Source: Chloroflexota bacterium (GTDB lineage: Bacteria; Chloroflexota; UBA6077; FW602-bin22; JACPRP01). From it: a DNA stretch of 64,000 nt. Within the stretch, counting starts at the first letter, position 1, and each line of letters begins with the position of its first letter. The notes below the pieces were generated by a model. It had not been told where the DNA came from. It did no database searches and saw only the letters and a program-made list of their open reading frames with translations. Of the stretch, positions 1 to 8,688 are shown piece by piece. A program made the position numbers and the translations under genes. Location of the stretch: positions 1 to 64,000 of the forward strand of contig JAMCWX010000011.1 of the NCBI GenBank assembly GCA_023480885.1. Reading direction: 5' to 3'.

Positions 1-143
1 TGGCGTTGTCAACCAGTTGTTAAGGGAAAAACTGGACAAACAGTAGATTCTTCGGTAAAGTAGAACTGTTAAGTCGGGGACAGGTCTGCGCTGCGTTCCA
101 GGAAGTGCGTTCAAACGAGCCTCAACTATTCATTTGGGTGCTT

Positions 144-256
144 GGGCGCGATAAATCGCGCGCCTACACGTAGGGGCGCAATGGTTTCGGGCAACATTGG
201 ATACATTGCCCCAGGAACCGCGCCCATACACGTGGGGGCGCAATTCATTGCGCCCG
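144..256. repeat. two palindromic GGGGCGCAAT repeats
   Basis: TACACGTAGGGGCGCAAT (165-182) and TACACGTGGGGGCGCAATTCATTGCGCCC (227-255). Confidence 0.7.
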
Positions 257-341
257 GCCGTGGAGCAAATGCCCGACTTGAGCGTTAGCATTCAGTTGAA
301 CGCCACAACCCGAGGCTAATCAACCCTGTCGGGAGGACCAG

Positions 342-1553
342 GTGGAAGGTATCTTCAAAGATATAGTCAAACTGCTGTCGGACAATGAAGACATCGCCGT
401 GGCGACGGTAGTGCGGACGCGTGGCTCTACGCCTCGCGAGATCGGGGCGAAGATGCTCATCCGCCCCTCAGGCGCAATCATCGGGACCGTTGGCGGTGGC
501 TGTGGCGAAGCTGAGGTGTGGCGCACGGCGCTGGAAGTGATACATACGCGCAAGCCGCAGACCGTCGACGTCGACTTGACGCAAGAAATCAGTCTGCAGT
601 CCGACGGGGTTTGTGGCGGCATTATGGAAGTGTTCGTCGAAGCCTGGTCGTCAGGCAGCGAAGAGCAGGCTGACGCCTTGTCGGAATTGCAGGTTCGCCT
701 GCCTGCGATCCAGCTAGCGGAGGCGATGGTCAAGTCGGCAGAGGAAAAGAGGCCAGCCGCCCTGGCGACGGCCATCGCCTGCAGGGACCCTCACCAGGCG
801 GTCGAGGTGGGCGCGAAAATGATCGTCTTCGACGATGGCACGAAGCTGGGCAGTTTCCGCCCGGACGAGCTGGAAAACGTCGTGCTCGACGCCGCGGCCA
901 GGGCTTTGCGAACGGGGGAGCCAGAAGTCGTGAAGCACTGGCTTGGCAACGCCAAGAACGGCGACGGTCGCAAGCTTGCGCTGGCCGACGTCGAGGTGTT
1001 CGTCGAGCCGTTCAAGCCACTCCCGACGCTGGTTATTGCCGGGGCTGGCCACATCGCCGTTCCGCTTGCCAGAATGGGCAAGCTCCTGGACTTCGACGTA
1101 GTGGTCGTGGACGACCGCGCGTCGTTCGCCAACGAGGAACGGTTCCCCGACGCGGACCGAATCCTGGTCTCCGACTTCGAGTCGGCCTTTGGGAAAATCA
1201 AGATCACGTCGGACTCGTACGTGGTCCTGATCACGCGGGGCCATCAGCACGATGTGGTCTCGCTGAAGCAGGTGATCGATTCTGACGCAGCCTACATCGG
1301 CATGATCGGTAGTCGCCGGCGCGTCTGGGCAGTCTTCAAGCTTCTCCATGAAGAAGGGATGCCGCTGGAGAAACTATCGAAGGTGTATTCGCCGATTGGA
1401 GTCGATCTGGCAGCCGAGACGCCGGCTGAGATCGCGGTGAGCATCATCGCTGAGGTCGTTAAGGTCAGGCGCGGGGGGGAAGCCCCGTCCCTTTCCAAGA
1501 CCACGCGCGAAAGGTACTTCCGATTGCTTCGAGAGGGGAAGGAACTGGAGTAG
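342..1553 (+). CDS. XdhC/CoxI family protein (molybdenum hydroxylase maturation factor)
   Basis: N-term VVRTRGSTPREIGAKMLI...GTVGGGCGEAEV and C-term Rossmann segment IAGAGHIAVPLARMGKLLDFDVVVVDDR...IGMIGSRRR typical of XdhC; GTG start after GGGAGG. Confidence 0.9.
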   Translation: MEGIFKDIVKLLSDNEDIAVATVVRTRGSTPREIGAKMLIRPSGAIIGTVGGGCGEAEVWRTALEVIHTRKPQTVDVDLTQEISLQSDGVCGGIMEVFVEAWSSGSEEQADALSELQVRLPAIQLAEAMVKSAEEKRPAALATAIACRDPHQAVEVGAKMIVFDDGTKLGSFRPDELENVVLDAAARALRTGEPEVVKHWLGNAKNGDGRKLALADVEVFVEPFKPLPTLVIAGAGHIAVPLARMGKLLDFDVVVVDDRASFANEERFPDADRILVSDFESAFGKIKITSDSYVVLITRGHQHDVVSLKQVIDSDAAYIGMIGSRRRVWAVFKLLHEEGMPLEKLSKVYSPIGVDLAAETPAEIAVSIIAEVVKVRRGGEAPSLSKTTRERYFRLLREGKELE

Positions 1554-1554
1554 T

Positions 1555-1779
1555 CTACTTCGCCGAAAACGTCAGCTTCGTCGCATCCAGGTCTGGATGT
1601 ATTTCCATTACCTTCCGCAGGGCCTCGCTGGGGGTCAGGGCGATGTCGCTGCCAATGAACTCCCAGTCGTCGGTCACAGGAAGCGAGCGGCCGGCCTGGA
1701 CCAACTCGAGCATTAAGTTCAGCTTCCTGCTAAAATAGAAACCCGGTTGGGTCCCTTCCTGGCGTATTGCTTCTACCAT
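1555..1779 (-). CDS. small hypothetical protein (about 74 aa), internal ATG preferred over the 127-aa ORF
   Basis: ORF MVEAIRQEGTQPGFYFSRKLNLMLELVQAG...; no family recognised. Confidence 0.45.
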   Translation of the reverse strand: MVEAIRQEGTQPGFYFSRKLNLMLELVQAGRSLPVTDDWEFIGSDIALTPSEALRKVMEIHPDLDATKLTFSAK

Positions 1780-1885
1780 TGTCTTGCCTCCCCGCGTATT
1801 CCTGGTTAACGCAGTTTCCGGATCCTGGTGCAAGATCGGTACCAGTGGCTGAATGACGTGCTGCCGACCGGGCTTCGACGGGAGG

Positions 1886-1898
1886 GAGATGTTATAAT
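1886..1898 (+). promoter_or_regulatory. extended -10 promoter element GAGATGTTATAAT upstream of corrinoid module 1
   Basis: TGn-TATAAT; identical 13-mer recurs at 3844-3856. Confidence 0.6.
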
Positions 1899-1932
1899 TG
1901 ATTATGGCTTTGCGTAATGGGAGACCTGTTTG

Positions 1933-2634
1933 ATGCACGCTCGTGAGCGGCCGAGCGATAGTAGCAGAGTGAACGCCCAGTTGCAGCGATTGCGCGGCCG
2001 GTTTGTCGCTCTGCTGCGCGAGTCCAACAGGCGAGGCGCACAGCGTCTGCTAAGAGACGCGGAAGACGCCGGACTCAACCCAAGACAGCTTCTTCTGGAA
2101 GTAGTGGTCGCTGCCTTTGAGGAAATCAGCCTGACGTGGGTGGAGGCTGAGATCAGCCTCTCTCAGATTTACGTAGCTGGCCGCATAGCCGAGGACAGCG
2201 TGGACGTGCTTCTCCCCGCCTCCTATGATGAGCGACCCTACGTCGGCAAAGTGGTCATTGGAACGGCGCAAGGAGACTATCATGGTTTGGGGCGGCGAAT
2301 CGTGGCCGCCTTTCTTCGCGGAGCTGTCTTCGAGGTAATCGATCAGGGCCTGAGCGTTTCGCCTGAAGCGCTGGTGGACTCAGCTTTGAAAGAGAAGGCC
2401 GACATCATCGCCGTATCTGCCTTGATGGCCGATACAGCGCTCGCGGTCAAGAAGGTGCGAGAGGAAATGAAAAGGCGAGGAGCCGAGGGCATCAGTCTCC
2501 TCGTGGGTGGAGCACCCTTCCGCTTCAATCCCAGGCTCGTGGCTCTGGTCGGGGCGGACGCCACCGGCGCCAACGCTTACGAAGCCATCGCCGCGGCGAA
2601 GCAGCTTATGGAGGGGAAACGTGGCGGCCAGTAA
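1933..2634 (+). CDS. corrinoid (B12-binding) protein with methionine-synthase-like helical cap
   Basis: Cap [14 protein letters not shown]...LSQIYVAGRIAEDSVD, then DxHxxG (GDYHGLG) and C-terminal Rossmann-like B12 fold. Confidence 0.85.
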   Translation: MHARERPSDSSRVNAQLQRLRGRFVALLRESNRRGAQRLLRDAEDAGLNPRQLLLEVVVAAFEEISLTWVEAEISLSQIYVAGRIAEDSVDVLLPASYDERPYVGKVVIGTAQGDYHGLGRRIVAAFLRGAVFEVIDQGLSVSPEALVDSALKEKADIIAVSALMADTALAVKKVREEMKRRGAEGISLLVGGAPFRFNPRLVALVGADATGANAYEAIAAAKQLMEGKRGGQ

Positions 2635-3670
2635 GAAAGAGATGACGTCTCTGGAGCGCGTTTCCACGGCGTTGCGGCCGGGGATTCCAGACGCGGTGCC
2701 GGTGTTCCTCGAGTCCTCCACCCTTGGGGCACGTGAAGTCGGGCTGTCGTTGCCTGAGTATTATCGGCGGGCAGAAAACGTGGCCGAGGGCCAGCTTCGC
2801 TTCGCCGAGCGTTTTGGCAGCGATAGCGTTTCGTCGTTCTTCTACGCCGGCCGGGACGCAGAGGCTTTCGGCGCGGAGGTCATCTTTCGTGAGAGCGGTC
2901 CCCCTAATATGGGGACTCCTATCATAAGCGATCTGGCGGCGATCGATAGTCTGGAGGCGCCAGACCCGGCGAGGGCCACTCCTTTGCAGGAGGTGCTGCG
3001 GTGCACCAGGATACTTGCCGACAGGTCCCGGGGACGCTGGCCTGTGGTTGGCCAGATAATCGGGCCACTATCGCTTCCCATTTTGCTAATGGGACTGGGC
3101 CCGTGGATGGAACTGGTGCTCTTCGGCGATAGGGCTCGCCGGAACAGGCTCATCCGAGTCACCAGCAAGTTCTGCGTCGCGTGGGCTAACGCTTTGCTGG
3201 CCGCGGGAGTCGACATCATCGCCTTAGATGAGCCGATGGCTTCTTCTGCCATGCTCACACGGGAGCAGGCCGTCAGGCTCGTGCTCCCGATCGTGCAGCG
3301 GGTGGTGAGGCGTATCCAAGGCCAGGTGATCTACTGGAGCATCGGCCCCATTCAGCAGGTTGCCGATCTTATACCTGACACTGGCGTGCGGGCATTGTCG
3401 ACAGATCCTAAGGACGATCTGAGGGGGGTCAAGCGTCTCGTCAGTGGTCGTATTGCGGTGATTGGCGGGCTGAACGATCTGGCAATGCTGACCTGGACGC
3501 GTGCTGAGGCAGAGGCTGCCGTCAGAGAGGCCATCGGTTCCGCCGCAAGTGGCGGAGGCTTCATCTTGAGCAACCAGAATGACATACCCTTTTCAGTCGA
3601 GGATGAGATGCTTCTGGCCGTGGCGGAGGCGGCCAGGAAGTGGGGACAGTATCGCAACGATGCACCTTGA
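2621..3670 (+). CDS. uroporphyrinogen decarboxylase (UroD)-family methyltransferase, MtaA/CmuA-like
   Basis: GPLSLPILLMG...LLAAGVDIIALDEPMAS...GQVIYWSIGP...GGGFILSNQNDIPFSVEDEM; GTG start at 2621 overlaps the upstream CDS. Confidence 0.75.
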   Translation: MAASKKEMTSLERVSTALRPGIPDAVPVFLESSTLGAREVGLSLPEYYRRAENVAEGQLRFAERFGSDSVSSFFYAGRDAEAFGAEVIFRESGPPNMGTPIISDLAAIDSLEAPDPARATPLQEVLRCTRILADRSRGRWPVVGQIIGPLSLPILLMGLGPWMELVLFGDRARRNRLIRVTSKFCVAWANALLAAGVDIIALDEPMASSAMLTREQAVRLVLPIVQRVVRRIQGQVIYWSIGPIQQVADLIPDTGVRALSTDPKDDLRGVKRLVSGRIAVIGGLNDLAMLTWTRAEAEAAVREAIGSAASGGGFILSNQNDIPFSVEDEMLLAVAEAARKWGQYRNDAP

Positions 3671-3843
3671 TAAACTCACACGCTGCTAGCTGGTCGACCC
3701 GGAGAGCGTTTCGAGTTGGGGACATCTCGCGGCGGTCTGCGCCGGGGAACGGCGAGTTGGTCGCGCATAATGGATTATCTGGCGTCGCGGCGATGTCCCA
3801 ACCCTGTAACGCTCCCCGACCCGAAGTTTTGGCGTCGAAACGC

Positions 3844-3856
3844 GAGATGTTATAAT
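3844..3856 (+). promoter_or_regulatory. extended -10 promoter element GAGATGTTATAAT upstream of corrinoid module 2
   Basis: Same 13-mer as at 1886-1898. Confidence 0.6.
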
Positions 3857-3889
3857 AGATTGTAGACATAACAGTGGGAGTCGCGGGCC

Positions 3890-4594
3890 ATGCAAGCCAG
3901 ACAGAGGGCGATCGATCGCAGCAAACGTGATGAGGAAATCGGGGGGCTGCGTAAGCAGTTTGCTTCGATGCTGCGTGAATCCGACCGGCGCGGCGCCCAG
4001 CGTTTGCTGAAGCGTGCGGTGGCTGACGGGTACAGCCCGACGCAACTTCTCGTCGAGGTAGTGGGTCCGGCCATCGAAGACCTGGGCGAGATGTGGATAG
4101 GGCACGTGATGAGCCTTCCACAGATATACGTAGCTGGCCTCATAGCCGAGGATAGCGTAGACCTGCTATTCCCGGCATCTCATCAGGCAGTATCCCTATC
4201 GATCGGCAAAGTGATCATTGCCACGGCACAGGGAGACCACCACGGGCTGGGGCGGAAGATCGTCGCCGCCTTCCTCCGAGGTGCAGGCTTTGAGGTCCAC
4301 GATCTAGGCTTGAGCGTTTCCCCCAGGGTGCTGGTAGATACGGCGCTGCAAGAGAAGGCAGATTTAATCGCCGTGTCTGCGTTGATTACCGAACCTGCCC
4401 TCAACATCCGAAAAGTGCGAGAGGAAATGACGAAGCGAGGGGCGAGCGACATTCGTCTCTTGGTGGGTGGAGTGGTCTTTCGCACCGATCCCAAGCTCTG
4501 GACGCTGGCTGGCGCCGATGCGATGGCTCCCAACGCTTACGAGGCCATTGCCGTCGCGAAGCGCCTCTTGGAGGAGAAAAGTGGCCACAAATAA
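3890..4594 (+). CDS. corrinoid (B12-binding) protein, paralogue of 1933-2634
   Basis: [22 protein letters not shown] and [22 protein letters not shown]; long identical blocks with the first copy. Confidence 0.85.
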   Translation: MQARQRAIDRSKRDEEIGGLRKQFASMLRESDRRGAQRLLKRAVADGYSPTQLLVEVVGPAIEDLGEMWIGHVMSLPQIYVAGLIAEDSVDLLFPASHQAVSLSIGKVIIATAQGDHHGLGRKIVAAFLRGAGFEVHDLGLSVSPRVLVDTALQEKADLIAVSALITEPALNIRKVREEMTKRGASDIRLLVGGVVFRTDPKLWTLAGADAMAPNAYEAIAVAKRLLEEKSGHK

Positions 4595-5840
4595 GAAAAA
4601 AAGAGAAGACCTCCTTGAAGCGCCACTCCATCGGATTCGCCATCTGGAGAGGCGGCTTGCCGAGGAGGTAGCGATCGCCGACGTTCAGCAACGCTTGCTA
4701 TCCTGCACGGATAGCGAGCAGGTTGCTGGGGTGCTGCTAGAAATCGCGCCTGAGCTAAGCTCCGCCGAACGATGTCGCCTGGTGGTGCGTCGCGACGAAA
4801 CTGGCTGGCGCTGCTGGGATGAGACCGTTGGGCAGCCAATGCAGGAATACGAGCTAGGGTTGGACGCAGCGTTTCCAGAAGCCGTGGTGGCTGGAAAGGG
4901 ACCAATGCTTATTCCCGACCTGGGGGTGTCTCGCGCCCCCAAGGTGGAGTTTGCCGGTCGGCTCAAAGTGCGCTCGTATATGGCGTTGCCGCTCGTGGTG
5001 GCGCGGCGGCCGGTTGGCCTGTTCGAGGCGGCCAACTTCGTGCATCCTGAAGGGCTCGACGAATACGCCGAAGTTCTCTCCGACATCCTGACCGCCGCCG
5101 CGTCGGCAATCGAGGTTGCACGTCTGTACGAGGAAGTGCGTCAGCGCGCCGAAGAGCTAAGCAGCTTGCTGCAGCATCTCGAAGACTACGTCCACATGGT
5201 CTCCCACGATTTGCGTGCGCCGCTGAGCATCATCTTGGGTCAGGCTCAGCTTGCCCAGCGCGCTTTGCAGAACGGTCGCCAGGAGCGAGTGGCGCAGAGC
5301 CTAGAAGCAGTAGAGACCAGCGCTCGTCGCATGAATGCTATGATCGAGGAGCTGGTGGATATGGCTCGCCTGGAGGCGGGTATTGCCAGGCTGCGGCTTC
5401 AGCCCGTGGACTTGCTGCGCTTCCTGGAGGACCTGAAGGAGAGAATGACTGGCGTTTGGGACGTCAGCCGGATTGGCGTCGTAGCGCCGCACGAGCCATT
5501 GCCGCTCGTGTCCGCGGACCCTGACCGTTTGGATAGAATCCTTACTAATCTGCTGACGAATGCCTTGAAGTATTCCCGGGGAAAGGTTACTATGCAGATG
5601 GAGCGGCAACAGGGTGAAGTGGTAATATCTGTGATCGATCGCGGCCACGGAATCGCTCCTGAGGATGCGCCGCACATCTTCGATCGCTTCTACCGGGGAA
5701 AGGCCGAGCCCCGCGAACAGGGCCTGGGCCTTGGCCTGTACATCACCAAGATGTTCGTGGAACTGCACGGCGGGCGCATCTGGGTCGAGAGCGAGCTAGG
5801 AAAGGGAAGCAAGTTCTCGTTTACGTTGCCAGTGGGCTAA
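4581..5840 (+). CDS. GAF-domain sensor histidine kinase
   Basis: H-box [20 protein letters not shown]-box [15 protein letters not shown]-boxes [21 protein letters not shown] and [21 protein letters not shown] start at 4581 overlaps the upstream CDS. Confidence 0.9.
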   Translation: MATNKKKREDLLEAPLHRIRHLERRLAEEVAIADVQQRLLSCTDSEQVAGVLLEIAPELSSAERCRLVVRRDETGWRCWDETVGQPMQEYELGLDAAFPEAVVAGKGPMLIPDLGVSRAPKVEFAGRLKVRSYMALPLVVARRPVGLFEAANFVHPEGLDEYAEVLSDILTAAASAIEVARLYEEVRQRAEELSSLLQHLEDYVHMVSHDLRAPLSIILGQAQLAQRALQNGRQERVAQSLEAVETSARRMNAMIEELVDMARLEAGIARLRLQPVDLLRFLEDLKERMTGVWDVSRIGVVAPHEPLPLVSADPDRLDRILTNLLTNALKYSRGKVTMQMERQQGEVVISVIDRGHGIAPEDAPHIFDRFYRGKAEPREQGLGLGLYITKMFVELHGGRIWVESELGKGSKFSFTLPVG

Positions 5841-6000
5841 GCAATTCCACTTCCCGATGACCCTGTCGCGGCGTCTCGCGGTATCGTCAAACTGCGGCGA
5901 CCTGTTCAGATTATCAAGGAAGATCTGCGTCGCGAAGAAGAGCAGTATCGGCGAGATGTGGGGTGATAAGCTACGTTTTCGACAGCTATGCGATCCTAAC

Positions 6001-6726
6001 TTATTTGGGTAATCGGACGGGAGCAGACCTTGTCTCAACTCTTCCGCGACTCACTCCGATCCGCGCATCTACTACCACGGCTCCCCTGGGATAGACGATT
6101 ATAGGGTTCAGGTCGAGCTCGGCGATGGCTGGATAGGATTCGGCCAGGGTGGATACCTTCAGCAGTATGTCCACAATGGCGTCGACGTCGGCCGCCGGGC
6201 CGCCACGAAAGCCCTCGAGCACCCCGTTCCCCTCGATCGAGCCAATCATCTCTCTCGCGTCGAGTTCCTCAATCGGAACCAGGCGGAACGACACGTCCTT
6301 CAACAATTCCGTGAAGATGCCGCCGAGGCCGAACATCAGAACTTTGCCGAACTGTGGGTTGGTAGTGAGGCCGGCGATCACCTCGACGCCCTTCGCCGCC
6401 ATCGGCTGCACGGTCGCGCGCGCCTCGGGATCGATTACCCTGGTCGCACCCTTGATGCGCTGGTATGCCTGGCGGACCGCGGAGGCGTCATTCAGGTCGA
6501 GATGGACGCCGCCTACGTCCGACTTGTGCACGATTTGCGGCGAGAGGGCCTTGAGGACCACGGGATAGCCAATTTCCTCGGCCAGCTTCACTGCCTCATC
6601 CGCCGTGTTCGCCACGCGACACGCCGTCGTCGATATACCTGATTGCGCAAGTATGCCCTTTGACTCTGGCTCCAGCAGAAAGCCGTCTTTAGCTCCAGCC
6701 AGGATTTGCTCGACGTTCACGTTCAT
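6001..6726 (-). CDS. acdB: ADP-forming acyl-CoA synthetase beta subunit (ATP-grasp)
   Basis: EIGYPVVLKALSPQIVHKSDVGGVHLDLNDASAV...LNPIIVYPRGAVVVDARI. Confidence 0.85.
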   Translation of the reverse strand: MNVNVEQILAGAKDGFLLEPESKGILAQSGISTTACRVANTADEAVKLAEEIGYPVVLKALSPQIVHKSDVGGVHLDLNDASAVRQAYQRIKGATRVIDPEARATVQPMAAKGVEVIAGLTTNPQFGKVLMFGLGGIFTELLKDVSFRLVPIEELDAREMIGSIEGNGVLEGFRGGPAADVDAIVDILLKVSTLAESYPAIAELDLNPIIVYPRGAVVVDARIGVSRGRVETRSAPVRLPK

Positions 6727-8117
6727 ACTCCTCTCTGGCGTGCTTTCGCGTAGCTGACAAGGCCTGCAGCCCCGTACGCCGCTTCCTCGGGCGTGATGTA
6801 GACAGGAATGCCGGCTGCGCGCAGAGGCTCCCTGTCCTCCTTCACGCCAGCTATGTCAGAGATATAGCAGGCGACGATGGGCTTGCCATGTTTCTGTTTG
6901 GCTCGGATCAGTTCCTGGCTTGGCCAGCGCCAGTTCTTGTGCAGGCAGTAGACGGCGACGAGGATGTCGATGGCGGGGTCCTCCAGCATCGCCTCGGTAA
7001 CCCGCCCGAAGGGCTCGGCGACAAAGCCCAGGCCAGCCACGTCCATGGGGTTCTTCAGAATGATAGGAGGGTTTTCGCCGATAACGTCCTCGACTTTCTG
7101 AATGGTTGCCTCTTGCAGTGGGGGGATGTTACAGCCGCGCTTTGCCAGCTCGTCCACGATGACGATGCTCGGGCCGGCCGTGTGCGTATGGATGCCCACG
7201 TTATCGCCCTTTGGCAGATCGGAGAGCGAAAGGGCCTTGCAGACGGCGACGAGTTCGCGCAGGCTGGATACCGGTAGGATGCCGAATTGTCTGAAGGCGT
7301 CCATGGCCAGCTTGTGCGGCGTGGCTATCGTGCCTGTATGCGTGAGGGCCGAGTACTGGGCAACCTCGGATTTCCCCACCTTGTAGACCACCACCGGCTT
7401 GTGCTTGACCGTCCGCCTCGCCACTTCCACGAAGCTGCGCGCATCCTCCGTGCCTTCCATGAACACGCCGATCACTTTCGTGTGGCTATCGTAGGCGAGG
7501 TATTGCAACAGGTCGGCGAATTCAAGGCCACCGCGGTTGCCGACGCCGATCCATTTGCTCAGTCCGAGACCCTCGTCCGCTGCCGTGTGCATCAAGGATA
7601 GTCCGACGCCGCCGCTCTGGCTGAGAACCGAGACGTCGCCCCTGGCTAGCTTGAGGGGATAGAATACCGAGCAAAGGTCGACGTGCGTGTTGATCATGCC
7701 CAGCGTGTTGGGACCGAGTATCTTGATGCCGTACCGCCGTGCCGCCTCGACCAGCCTGGCCTGCAGCTTCTCGCCCTCTTCGCCCATCTCCTTGTAGCCG
7801 CCGGCGATGGCGATGACGCCCTTCACGCCGAGACGGCCGCAGGTCTCCACGGCGTCCACCGAGGCGTACTGGTTGAGCGCGATGATGGCGAGGTCGATGG
7901 GCTTGCCAACGGCCTCCAGACTGGGATAGACCTTGAGGCCCAGAAGCTCGTTGAGCTTGGGATGAATGGGATAAATCTCGCCCTGGAATCCCGAGGTTAA
8001 GGGGCTATCCACAAGGTTGAAGCCGACCTTGTCGGCAGTGGCCGTGGCGCCAACCACGGCGATGCTCCTGGGGCTGAAGACCGCGTCGAGCTGCTTGAGA
8101 TCCGCCTCAGATAGCAT
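6723..8117 (-). CDS. acdA: ADP-forming acyl-CoA synthetase alpha subunit (CoA-binding)
   Basis: LDAVFSPRSIAVVGATATADKVGFNLV...ILGPNTLGMIN...SQSGGVG; 4-nt overlap with acdB; internal ATG at 8117 preferred. Confidence 0.85.
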   Translation of the reverse strand: MLSEADLKQLDAVFSPRSIAVVGATATADKVGFNLVDSPLTSGFQGEIYPIHPKLNELLGLKVYPSLEAVGKPIDLAIIALNQYASVDAVETCGRLGVKGVIAIAGGYKEMGEEGEKLQARLVEAARRYGIKILGPNTLGMINTHVDLCSVFYPLKLARGDVSVLSQSGGVGLSLMHTAADEGLGLSKWIGVGNRGGLEFADLLQYLAYDSHTKVIGVFMEGTEDARSFVEVARRTVKHKPVVVYKVGKSEVAQYSALTHTGTIATPHKLAMDAFRQFGILPVSSLRELVAVCKALSLSDLPKGDNVGIHTHTAGPSIVIVDELAKRGCNIPPLQEATIQKVEDVIGENPPIILKNPMDVAGLGFVAEPFGRVTEAMLEDPAIDILVAVYCLHKNWRWPSQELIRAKQKHGKPIVACYISDIAGVKEDREPLRAAGIPVYITPEEAAYGAAGLVSYAKARQRGV

Positions 8118-8146
8118 TAGCGCTCCTCCCAATTCCACGCCCAGTG

Positions 8147-8192
8147 TCAGAGAACACCACGGCTCCTCTATGAGATCCTTGGTGTTCTCTGA
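8147..8192. repeat. 13-bp perfect inverted repeat TCAGAGAACACCA/TGGTGTTCTCTGA
   Basis: 20-nt loop; lies between the ferredoxin gene and acdA. Confidence 0.9.
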
Positions 8193-8233
8193 ATTAAACT
8201 CTGTGCCCTCCGTGGTGAAATTTCGATCTTCAT

Positions 8234-8683
8234 CTAAACGACATTGACGGGCCCGCGCTGCGCAGGCGAAGCCGTCGTGACCTGTGTTTCCAGCAATTGT
8301 ATCGCGCCGGTGCTGCAAACGCGCAGACACTGGGGTGTGCCGTTTTCGCAGAGATCGCATTTGATAAGCCTGTCGTCGATCAGCCGGATGGCTTCGAATG
8401 GACAGGCATCAACGCAAGCGCCGCACTTCGTGCACGCTTCTTGCTTAACTCTGACGACGGCATCCTCGTCATAGTACAGCGCACCCTCAGAGCAGGCTTC
8501 GATGCATTTGGCTTTCTTGCACTGCTCGCAGACAGTTATCTTCTCTTTCCTTTTCCAGGGGTCTCTGCTTATGGCTATCGCCCCTTTATGCGGGTTGGCC
8601 ACTCCCAGCTTGGTGATGGAGCAGGCCATCGTGCACAGGCTGCAGCCCGTGCAAATCTTTGAGTTAGTCTTTATCTTCTTCAA
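8234..8683 (-). CDS. HycB/AorA-like 4x[4Fe-4S] ferredoxin, probable AOR electron-transfer partner
   Basis: CTGCSLCTMAC, CEQCKKAKCIEAC, CTKCGACVDAC, CDLCENGTPQCLRVC. Confidence 0.85.
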   Translation of the reverse strand: MKKIKTNSKICTGCSLCTMACSITKLGVANPHKGAIAISRDPWKRKEKITVCEQCKKAKCIEACSEGALYYDEDAVVRVKQEACTKCGACVDACPFEAIRLIDDRLIKCDLCENGTPQCLRVCSTGAIQLLETQVTTASPAQRGPVNVV

Positions 8684-8688
8684 GATAC

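Noticed and set aside
714-1349. 211-aa minus-strand ORF opposite xdhC
   Set aside because: Shadow ORF of a conserved plus-strand gene.
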